Source: a virus. Taken from it: a DNA stretch of 59,782 bases. Positions 23,704 through 30,774 of the stretch are shown here, in pieces. Where the stretch lies: positions 1 to 59,782 of the IMG/VR virus record IMGVR_UViG_3300008117_000092; one strand, written 5' to 3'. Position 1 is the stretch's first letter, and every line of letters begins with the position of its first letter. The position numbers and the translations under genes are program-made. Below the pieces are notes generated by a model that saw nothing but the letters and a program-made list of their open reading frames with translations, searched no databases and had not been told where the DNA came from.

Positions 23704-25057
23704 CCCAAAATTCTTTCATTTCAGGAAAAGTATTCAAAAACCAAGTACCTCTGCGTTTGTCGTGCTCATCAAAGAATCTAAAAAAATCTGCACGTTGTAT
23801 TGTAACATATTCGCGATCTAATTTGCTACCTTCTTGCATCCAATCTACCGCTCGTTGCAATCTTTGTACTTCGTAATCTTTAAAGCCTTGAAATGGCTTT
23901 TCTGGTGTTTCCAGATTGACTTGCATCCAATTGACTACGTCTTGTAGCCTTTTAGTGTACACCGGTGGCAGTATTTGTAAGCTTTGCCATGTGGGCTGTC
24001 TTAATATTGGAGTATCAAACCATACACGTTGATATGTTGTACTATGGCATCTCCGCAAAGATAAAATAGTTTCTAATTGTCTTTTTAATCCTAGTACACT
24101 AAGATTATTCATTGTAATAATGAATGTCAAACTATTACGATGTGGTATGTGAGTTAAGAAATAATCAACCCTGGCCAACACTCGATTGAATTCCATACCA
24201 TGCCTGATATATTCAGCATGTTCAGGTATGCCGCTATCCAAACTCACATACTGCATGAAATGTTCAATATTGGTTTTACATAATTGACTGACATAACTAA
24301 AATATTGTTCCCACAATTTTTCTTCTACACTGAAGTTGCTGGTAACATCAATATGCAAATCAGGTTTGGGAAACGCCAACACATAATCAAACACACGATA
24401 GGTATTGCGATCCATTAACGGCTCGCCCCCGGTCATTCTAAAGTGTTTGAGTTTTGGATATAAACTTGGCCACCATTCCCAAAAGGCATCAACATACGGA
24501 TTATTTTCTCGCACTGGTATAGGTCTTCGGCGACCGGTAAAATGGGAAGCATCATTATGAGTAGTTGAGGTGGGGTATCCTCCAAAACGTCTAACTTCAT
24601 CATCCCAGCTACTACTAAACTGGGGACTACAATAGGAACACTTGAGATTGCAAGCATGATTAAAATTGACTTCCACATAGGAAGGAATACTATCCTCATC
24701 ACCTGTAGCATTTGAAATTTTTTCATAGTGTTCTGCGGCCCAAGGCTCACCTGATCTGTAGTGTCTGTCACTTAAATTTCCTAAATCTTCTTGTGTCCAG
24801 CAATAGCTACATTCACTTGGTCTCTCATGCCTGAGCATGATTTTTCTCTGTTCTTTTTTCCAAGGAGTGTTATGTAATGCACCAGGATTATCTTTTAACA
24901 AACTAGCATCAATTTCATGAAGAGGAGGATGATAACAACTATTAGTTAATCCTGTAGGTAAATGTAAACTAACTTGCTGCCACTTAGCCAAACAGAGGCC
25001 GGGACCTAAACGATCTTTCATTTGTTCAGCTGCTGATAAAAACTTACTTTTTGTCAT
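23675..25057 (-). CDS. twitch/SPASM-type radical SAM protein 5
   Basis: A 460-residue radical SAM protein with CNLKCSYC (C136, C140, C143), preceded by LCLAKWQQ...NSCYHPPLHE...CSYCWTQEDLG (C22, C41, C83, C86). LHNTPWKKEQRK and RMTGGEPLMD match radical SAM protein 4. It is the first radical SAM gene of the row in the direction of transcription, and its start overlaps the end of the glycosyltransferase-like gene at 25054 by 4 bases. The proposed auxiliary cluster site has Cys, Cys-x-His and C-x-x-C. Confidence 0.88.
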   Translation of the reverse strand: MTKSKFLSAAEQMKDRLGPGLCLAKWQQVSLHLPTGLTNSCYHPPLHEIDASLLKDNPGALHNTPWKKEQRKIMLRHERPSECSYCWTQEDLGNLSDRHYRSGEPWAAEHYEKISNATGDEDSIPSYVEVNFNHACNLKCSYCSPQFSSSWDDEVRRFGGYPTSTTHNDASHFTGRRRPIPVRENNPYVDAFWEWWPSLYPKLKHFRMTGGEPLMDRNTYRVFDYVLAFPKPDLHIDVTSNFSVEEKLWEQYFSYVSQLCKTNIEHFMQYVSLDSGIPEHAEYIRHGMEFNRVLARVDYFLTHIPHRNSLTFIITMNNLSVLGLKRQLETILSLRRCHSTTYQRVWFDTPILRQPTWQSLQILPPVYTKRLQDVVNWMQVNLETPEKPFQGFKDYEVQRLQRAVDWMQEGSKLDREYVTIQRADFFRFFDEHDKRRGTWFLNTFPEMKEFWDECRYHAQN

Positions 25058-26055
25058 TTTATTTTTTTGAAATCGTTGGCAGTTAAATTTAAAGCACAGG
25101 AATAGTTATGTTCAATTGTGTCTTGCATGTCTAAATACATTTGATACAACTGATCACTGTTTTGCTTTGATAAAAAATTTATAACCCTTTTAATTTCAAT
25201 TATCTGCGATATATCCGGATCTTCAGAATAAGCTTCATTCCACCATTTTGAAAAAGTTTTGAATCCTAACTTTTCCATATTTTTTAGAAAAAATCTAGGT
25301 CCTTGTACTATAAATGGCGTTTTTAAAAGAATAGGTCGGAAAATTTTTTCAGTTGGAAAAAATGTTTGACCAGTGTGATAAGTTTCGCACACTATTTCTA
25401 CAAAAAAATCTTGATACAGTTGTACAAACGATTCTTTATCATTAACTAGTAATTGTTGAGCAGGGTTTAACAATAAACTTTTATCAATAACAATGGAATC
25501 AGTATTACTGGCCTTAATAGGACAATGCTGTAAAAAATCACTTTCCATAGAAACATCTTTAGTATTATACCTTTTGACTATTTCTTCCAATCCTATATTG
25601 CTTAAATGCAAATCGTCATTTAAATGAAAATGATAATTTATTAACGATTGCTCCTTAAAAAATTTATGCAAATAACTAGTCAAGTGCAATCTGTGTACAT
25701 TTCCTCTGTTTATAAAAATTCCAAAATGTTTAAGTTTGTTTTTTTTGACGGTATTCGCAATGTAATCCTTGGCATTTTTTACTAAATGTATAGGAGGATG
25801 GTATACTATTGATATTTCTTTATGCTGTTCCAATATGTTTGCAGTGAATACAGTAATATTTTTTAAAGAATAATTAAATTTATTAGCTAAATGATCTAGA
25901 AAAGCATATAGACCCAATGATTGAATATCAGGACCTTCTTGAAGAAAATCTAAAGCGAATTTTTCTCCTAATACAACACTCTCTGTTATTTGCGAATAAA
26001 TCAAAGACTTATTCCAAATTCTATTATCTGATGTTTGAATTGCAATTCTTTTCAT
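25054..26055 (-). CDS. glycosyltransferase-like protein, relative of the 10008 gene
   Basis: A 333-residue protein whose C-terminal third carries PTEKIFRPILLKTPFIVQG followed by LGFKTFSKWWNEAYSEDPD. This matches the + strand protein at 10008-11207 over the same segment and continues into a helical end (YLDMQDTIEHNYSC). The motif is like the sugar-nucleotide-binding end of GT10/GT47-type glycosyltransferases. The N-terminal two-thirds is divergent and I cannot assign it. It is translationally linked to radical SAM protein 5 (4-base overlap) and to the oxygenase-like gene (32-base overlap). Confidence 0.68.
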   Translation of the reverse strand: MKRIAIQTSDNRIWNKSLIYSQITESVVLGEKFALDFLQEGPDIQSLGLYAFLDHLANKFNYSLKNITVFTANILEQHKEISIVYHPPIHLVKNAKDYIANTVKKNKLKHFGIFINRGNVHRLHLTSYLHKFFKEQSLINYHFHLNDDLHLSNIGLEEIVKRYNTKDVSMESDFLQHCPIKASNTDSIVIDKSLLLNPAQQLLVNDKESFVQLYQDFFVEIVCETYHTGQTFFPTEKIFRPILLKTPFIVQGPRFFLKNMEKLGFKTFSKWWNEAYSEDPDISQIIEIKRVINFLSKQNSDQLYQMYLDMQDTIEHNYSCALNLTANDFKKIK

Positions 26056-26581
26056 TTAAAAATCCAGAAATTTGAAGTGTATATTTGTTTTCAAAACCTG
26101 CATTAGCACTTAGATGTATAATAGAACTGTCCCACATAAATCCTTCGCCTTGTTGCCAATTGTCATCAGTAGTCCAATTATTATCCTTGTATTGAATAAA
26201 ATGCCCCATTTTATAATCAGTCAGATAGATGTTTGCTCTAACTTTTAACTCTTTTCTATCAGGATATAATTTGTTAATTTGATAAAATGTATCTCTATGT
26301 AAGGGTATGATATTTCCTGGAGGTTGACAAATTGTACTAATCGTAACCACCTCCATTCCTAATTGTTGTCCAATCTCCTCAAAATTTACCTGTGTATTGT
26401 TCCACCATAACTGATGTATTCTTGTATTATACATTGAATATGTGGCTGGAAATCCTCCATATTCCTGATGAATATCTACTAGTTCATGTTGTTGATGTGC
26501 AATACAACTTCCGCTATGTTGTCTATAATCTGCTTCTAAGAAAATTGAAAAATCATAATTGAGTTTAATTTTTTTTAACAT
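26024..26581 (-). CDS. 2-oxoglutarate/Fe(II) oxygenase-like protein
   Basis: A 185-residue protein with the facial-triad pattern of Fe(II)/2-oxoglutarate oxygenases: PLHRDTF gives H95 and D97, and a distal histidine H156 lies in DSSIIHLSANAGF, about 59 residues later. This is followed by NKYTLQISGF, the expected final strand with a basic residue for oxoglutarate. The fold is closest to aspartyl/asparaginyl hydroxylase-like or phage-type oxygenases. It could hydroxylate a sugar, lipid or protein side chain. It overlaps the glycosyltransferase-like gene and is followed immediately by another glycosyltransferase-like gene, so it fits the same pathway. Confidence 0.65.
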   Translation of the reverse strand: MLKKIKLNYDFSIFLEADYRQHSGSCIAHQQHELVDIHQEYGGFPATYSMYNTRIHQLWWNNTQVNFEEIGQQLGMEVVTISTICQPPGNIIPLHRDTFYQINKLYPDRKELKVRANIYLTDYKMGHFIQYKDNNWTTDDNWQQGEGFMWDSSIIHLSANAGFENKYTLQISGFLNEKNCNSNIR

Positions 26582-27511
26582 TTACCATCCTTCTATTCGC
26601 CTGATTACATCCATCTCTGTCATCATGATTTCGCTATTCCGCTGACCGAGACTGTAGTGATGTTTAAAGAATCTGCTTTGTTCGGCTGTGTAAGTTACTA
26701 TTGGTAAACCTAATCTATTTTTTAATGAATCTTCAATTCTCTCGCAACCTTCTCGAGGATCTTCTTTACCAAAGCTGGCCCAAAGTTTCTCTAGCATATC
26801 AAAGTCTTGTACTTGATGATAATCCCACCCTTCCAGCATGATCATGTAAGTACCTAGCCTGGCACCGTACATGGCCCAATAACCGTTTTCTACATCTGCT
26901 CCTAGTGAGTGCCAAATGCATAAATGATCGTAATTTCTCTTGTTAACACCTTCTTCAAATTCTTGTAGCGACGGCTTGTGCCCTCTATTCAAACACATCT
27001 TGACGCCTTCTCTAAATCCTGCTCGCCATGCTTGTTTAGCACTACCATTAGGATAAGTTGTGCTATAACAGTTGTGCATGGCTGTATATTTTGGGTTAAA
27101 ACAAAACTCTACAGCAGTTTCCTCGTCGCCAAGGCTGGCTTCGTGTGTACGCATGTTGAACACAAAATCTCTAGTCCAACAACTTACGCCACCATTACCA
27201 TATCTTAGACCATTTATAACATTCCTTGCCTTCCACCTAAAAACGTGGTCATGATTTCTTTCATCCAACGATAGTTGTAAGTTAAAAAATTCTGGATCCG
27301 GAATATTGTCTCCATCAATGAGAACGAAACGGTCTGTGTCGCTGGCAGCGGCGGCTGCTTTATGCGCTGCATCAGACCCTTTAACTCCATCAACTCTCTT
27401 TGCCCACGGCACCATGTTTTGAATTTTGATCCAAAACTCTTCTTTTTTAGGTTCATCATATGTTAAAAAAATGCAGTCTAAATCTGCAATATCAATTATT
27501 TGTTTGTTCAT
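26582..27511 (-). CDS. GT-A-like glycosyltransferase domain protein, 309 aa
   Basis: A single-domain protein with a GT-A-like N-terminal part: DCIFLTYDEPKKEEFW (about 12-27), GVKGSDAAHKAAAAASDTDR (42-61) and LIDGDN (64-69), where DGD is the probable metal/nucleotide-sugar motif. FRWKARNVINGLRYGNGG follows at 91-108. A later WRAGFREGVKM segment matches the C-terminal domain of the 606-residue protein at 8189-10009, in which DGD is lost. The relationship is by my own alignment. It probably transfers a sugar onto the product of this block. The oxygenase-like start codon directly follows its stop, and the next gene overlaps its start by 20 bases. Confidence 0.7.
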   Translation of the reverse strand: MNKQIIDIADLDCIFLTYDEPKKEEFWIKIQNMVPWAKRVDGVKGSDAAHKAAAAASDTDRFVLIDGDNIPDPEFFNLQLSLDERNHDHVFRWKARNVINGLRYGNGGVSCWTRDFVFNMRTHEASLGDEETAVEFCFNPKYTAMHNCYSTTYPNGSAKQAWRAGFREGVKMCLNRGHKPSLQEFEEGVNKRNYDHLCIWHSLGADVENGYWAMYGARLGTYMIMLEGWDYHQVQDFDMLEKLWASFGKEDPREGCERIEDSLKNRLGLPIVTYTAEQSRFFKHHYSLGQRNSEIMMTEMDVIRRIEGW

Positions 27512-27866
27512 AATATTCTATGTCTTGATATGTTTCATTGTGTTCTAACAGCAAGGCAGCATGGCCTTGCACTGTTTTGTACCCTGTTTGGGATTTTTTC
27601 AATCTTGACTTGTTTGGTTGTTTGGGATCAAGGAGTATCAACTTGTTGTTTTTTACTCTTAACAAAGTTGTGTTATTTTTAAAAAACTCATTTGGATCCG
27701 ATAAAACAATGTAATTATCCCCTTCAGGGTGATCAGTTTCGTAATAACCAATTACGGTGCCATCTTGTTTTTCATAATATAACCTGTTTTCTACAAATAT
27801 TTTTGGTCGTTGCTGGTCGTATTGTTTTACTAATAAAAAAACTTCATCCCAAAATTCATTGCTCAT
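27492..27866 (-). CDS. hypothetical protein, 124 aa
   Basis: I do not recognise a domain. The protein is mixed alpha/beta with GTVIGYYETDHPEGDNYIVL in the middle and a basic C-terminal part (KQPNKSRLKKSQTGYK). It may be a small phage protein with a beta-sheet core. There is no signal peptide or membrane segment. It lies between two glycosyltransferase-like genes, overlapping them by 20 and 11 bases, which ties it to the same operon. Confidence 0.55.
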   Translation of the reverse strand: MSNEFWDEVFLLVKQYDQQRPKIFVENRLYYEKQDGTVIGYYETDHPEGDNYIVLSDPNEFFKNNTTLLRVKNNKLILLDPKQPNKSRLKKSQTGYKTVQGHAALLLEHNETYQDIEYYEQTNN

Positions 27867-28680
27867 AAAATTTTATTATTTCATCAGTTATAAAATTTTT
27901 ATCATAATAATGTAAAGGATGATATTGATTAACATTGTTAATTCTTATCATTCCTTGATCAAATTCTGTAACAAACACTTCTTTAAAACTCAACTCATTG
28001 TCAAATTCGTTTATTGCCGGCTTCATATGTACAAAGTTTATAAAATCAACAGTTGGTAAAGTACACAATTCTTGACCAATAACTTGTGCTGCTAATGCGA
28101 ATACCAAATCAGTACTTGCAATATCTTCTCTGCAATTTTGAATTTGATTTTTGATATTGTTCCACATAGAAAAAATACATTTAACCTTGTCAAAAAAATC
28201 TTTAGCTGTTCTACTATATCTAAAATACATTAATCCATTGTACGTATCCGGTAATAGATTATCGTCAAATGTTTTCCTATAAGTTCTTACATGGGCTGTT
28301 TCTTGTCGATAATTTTTACATCCCACACTCAATACCAAATCGCGTAATCGAAAAGTCGTGATCCAATGATCAATACTGCGTGTAAACAATAAATCACTTT
28401 CTAGCTTGATAGTTTCCTTGAATGGGGTTAAGTCAAATACAAACGCTTCTGTACCATATGGCCCGTAGTTGTGAGCAGGTGCTTCTATCACATAATCAAA
28501 CGCTTTCCAATGTTTATCTGTGATCTGTTTGTTGGTTTCAGCATCAACAATCACAGCAAATTTATTGTTCTTTTGAGTCTTTTTAATACACAAAGCCTGA
28601 ACATAGGCCAAATTTAAATAATCAACATGTTCAGTGTTACAAGCCACAGTCAAATATCCAAGTTGCTCTTTATGATTCAT
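27856..28680 (-). CDS. GT-A-fold glycosyltransferase-like protein A
   Basis: The frame is open to a TTG at 28695, but the ATG at 28680 (MNHKEQLGYLTVACNTE) is the likelier start. The 274-residue protein has the general layout of small GT-A/GT8-like enzymes: a nucleotide-binding N-terminal strand-helix region, FAVIVDAET, and KLESDLLF about 93 residues from this start, where Glu-Ser-Asp sits in the position of the DxD metal motif of its neighbour. A further NGLMYFRYS and an EDIASTDLVFALAA segment follow. It appears to be a diverged paralogue of the next gene upstream (28670-29458) and is co-translated with it. Confidence 0.65.
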   Translation of the reverse strand: MNHKEQLGYLTVACNTEHVDYLNLAYVQALCIKKTQKNNKFAVIVDAETNKQITDKHWKAFDYVIEAPAHNYGPYGTEAFVFDLTPFKETIKLESDLLFTRSIDHWITTFRLRDLVLSVGCKNYRQETAHVRTYRKTFDDNLLPDTYNGLMYFRYSRTAKDFFDKVKCIFSMWNNIKNQIQNCREDIASTDLVFALAAQVIGQELCTLPTVDFINFVHMKPAINEFDNELSFKEVFVTEFDQGMIRINNVNQYHPLHYYDKNFITDEIIKFYEQ

Positions 28681-29458
28681 CAAGTAACCTGTCAATTAAT
28701 CTAGAGAATTTTTCACTTTGCAAATATTTTTTACTCATAACGTGTAAATTTGTTCTTGGAACAACGTAAGACTTGTTACAATCTTTAATTACTAAACTGT
28801 GTTTATGTATTTCTATGTTGTCAATCACTTGATCTACATTTAACATGTTTCCTAGAATTGAATTGGTTTCTAGGTTATATCCATTTAGAATTATATCAGC
28901 TATGGCAAATGCATAATCGTTTCTAAAAATTCTTTCTTGTATATTAAACAAACACCGATAATAATGAAAGTTTTTTTGTATACGACCTATCATGTCAAAA
29001 TACAATTTTGATCTTGCAGTTTTTCTAAAAGCAAAAACAGTGGCCCATACATAGGGCAGACTGGTTTCCCCCATCAAGATTGGAAACTGGTTAGTTAATG
29101 CATAACTATTTCTTTGCAACAAATAGTCCCAATTGGTATCAAATATTTTATTGAGATTATCATCTAATATCAAATAATCAGCATCAATCACAATAGTCTC
29201 ATCATATGGTGAAAGTTCATAGGCATGATGTCTTCCTATGTTTCTCCATTGAATAAAATCGCCAGAGTCTATGTCATACCTTGAATTGTGTGAGTTATTT
29301 TCAAATTCTGCATCTGTAATAATAGTGTACGGCAAACCTAAATTTTTACTAGCAAGTTGTAAAGTACGTTGAGCTATTGATACATAATCAATAGTGTCGA
29401 CATTGTAAGCAAAAGCCAATAAACCTCTAGATTTTTCTAATTGTTTTAAGTTCTGCAT
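28670..29458 (-). CDS. GT-A-fold glycosyltransferase-like protein B
   Basis: A 262-residue protein with a clear VIDADYLI segment (DAD at about 92-94, the GT-A DxD metal motif), preceded by LGLPYTIITDAEF and HHAYELSPYDETI. WATVFAFRKTARSKLYFDMI and RNDYAFAIADIIL follow, as in GT8-like phage and bacterial enzymes. It would transfer a sugar from a nucleotide donor. It is the second gene of the - strand accessory operon and overlaps the start of that operon by 32 bases. The layout matches glycosyltransferase-like protein A. Confidence 0.68.
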   Translation of the reverse strand: MQNLKQLEKSRGLLAFAYNVDTIDYVSIAQRTLQLASKNLGLPYTIITDAEFENNSHNSRYDIDSGDFIQWRNIGRHHAYELSPYDETIVIDADYLILDDNLNKIFDTNWDYLLQRNSYALTNQFPILMGETSLPYVWATVFAFRKTARSKLYFDMIGRIQKNFHYYRCLFNIQERIFRNDYAFAIADIILNGYNLETNSILGNMLNVDQVIDNIEIHKHSLVIKDCNKSYVVPRTNLHVMSKKYLQSEKFSRLIDRLLDES

Positions 29459-29741
29459 GTGCTTGATGCCACCGATTCATAACAGTTTGATAGTGTTGTT
29501 GCGCTGTAACCAAAAACACCTGACGATTAATTTCAATTGGGTTTTGATATACGTCCTCCAAATATAATTCTTCTATAGGCCATGTTTGCACGAATGCTAA
29601 CAGTTCGGGAGTAATTTTAAACATCCCTCCGTTATGAGCGAGATGTAAATCTGTTTGAATTTTTTCACGAAGGATTTTTTTGTTTATTTGGAAATCAGTG
29701 GCCAACTTGATTTCAGTAACAATATCGTCAATTGTGTTCAT
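29427..29741 (-). CDS. conserved small phage protein, 104 aa
   Basis: A 104-residue helical protein with LAHNGGMFKITPELLAFVQT and then LYLEDVYQNPIEINRQVFLV. It resembles small proteins often found next to virion genes in aquatic T4-like phages, but no function is known to me. It is the first gene of the - strand accessory operon, starting just downstream of the terminator hairpin at 29751-29784. Its last 32 bases overlap glycosyltransferase-like protein B. No catalytic motif is visible. Confidence 0.6.
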   Translation of the reverse strand: MNTIDDIVTEIKLATDFQINKKILREKIQTDLHLAHNGGMFKITPELLAFVQTWPIEELYLEDVYQNPIEINRQVFLVTAQQHYQTVMNRWHQAHAELKTIRKI

Positions 29742-29750
29742 TGAATGAAT

Positions 29751-29784
29751 ATAAAAAAGGTTAGTATAATTTTATACTAACCTT
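29751..29784 (-). terminator. rho-independent terminator at the end of the virion operon
   Basis: A perfect 12-base inverted repeat, AAGGTTAGTATA and its complement, with a 4-base loop (29757-29784). On the - strand it is followed by a run of U residues (A-run at 29753-29758 on +). It lies just after the last virion gene (ends 29805), so it ends the structural transcription unit and separates it from the accessory operon. On the + strand no U-run follows. Confidence 0.82.
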
Positions 29785-29804
29785 GTAAAAAAGTAAAGTT
29801 TTTT

Positions 29805-30764
29805 TTAAGAACCTTGACGAGTAACTGTTACAGCACCCCAGGTATTTGATAAATTTGTGGTTTCTGGATAAGATACGTCTACAGTGACAGTAGGAGTTAC
29901 GTTGATACCGTCGTCAAAGCTTAATGCACCAGACCCTTGACTGGAACTGATATTGACCCAAAAACTCAAAATTGTGCCATTGTCGTTGTGTTGTCCTTGC
30001 GGGCCATTGGTTCTATAAGTTATTGTTACCGAGTCAGAAGTGTAACTGCTGGTAGTAGAAGTAACACTGACCAATTGAATATTTGCAATTGTGGCCCCGT
30101 AGTAGCCTTTAGCTGTATCATTGCTGTTTAGTGTACCACCAGTGCCAGTTCTTCCACCGTTGGTATTAGCACCAAATGTAGCAATACCACCTGCATATGT
30201 AAACAAGTTTACCACAGCAGCTGATCTTGAATTGGCGCCGGCATTGTTTACCGCACTGCAATTGAATTTTAGTCTGCCGCCAGCATTAAAGAAAAATCTT
30301 GCTCTATCCGGACTTTCAAATTGCACGTTGGCACCAAAGCTTCTAGTTTGTGTGGCACTAGTGGATGCAACAGACCATGCACTATATGCTGTTAATGAAT
30401 TATGATTGGTTATAACTGCAGAATTGGTAGCGAACAACAGTCTATCTTGATTGAGTCTAGTTATAGTTGTTGGCAGTCCGCCACTGTGACCAATAATTTG
30501 TCCTGCAGTGTTTGCAGTAAGACCGGAGCTGGTGTTTCTTATATGTAAATTGGCACTATTGATATTGTTTACAAGTGTTGCCCACTGTGTGGCTGTGACT
30601 GTACTAGAAACAGCAACGTTACTAATTGGAGTTTGACCGTAACCTCTACTTCCGTTTGCCCATGCCCAAACAGCATGAAAAGTATCTGTATTTGTGCTTG
30701 TATTCGTACCTAATAGATTGTTATAGTCTGTAGCTTCAATCAAACTACCTTGTGAGTAAGCCAT
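29805..30764 (-). CDS. probable tail fibre / virion structural protein, 319 aa
   Basis: A low-complexity, Thr/Ser/Asn/Gly-rich protein of the kind found in phage fibres. It starts MAYSQGSLIEATDYNNLLG, and the central part has repeated small residues with few charges. The C-terminal half (NGPQGQHNDNGTILSFWVNIS onward) looks beta-rich. There is no sugar-cleaving motif. It is the last gene of the virion unit, 41 bases before the terminator hairpin. Its Shine-Dalgarno sequence is AGGAAA. By position and composition it is a fibre or decoration protein, but no family is recognised. Confidence 0.65.
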   Translation of the reverse strand: MAYSQGSLIEATDYNNLLGTNTSTNTDTFHAVWAWANGSRGYGQTPISNVAVSSTVTATQWATLVNNINSANLHIRNTSSGLTANTAGQIIGHSGGLPTTITRLNQDRLLFATNSAVITNHNSLTAYSAWSVASTSATQTRSFGANVQFESPDRARFFFNAGGRLKFNCSAVNNAGANSRSAAVVNLFTYAGGIATFGANTNGGRTGTGGTLNSNDTAKGYYGATIANIQLVSVTSTTSSYTSDSVTITYRTNGPQGQHNDNGTILSFWVNISSSQGSGALSFDDGINVTPTVTVDVSYPETTNLSNTWGAVTVTRQGS

Positions 30765-30774
30765 ATTTTATTTC

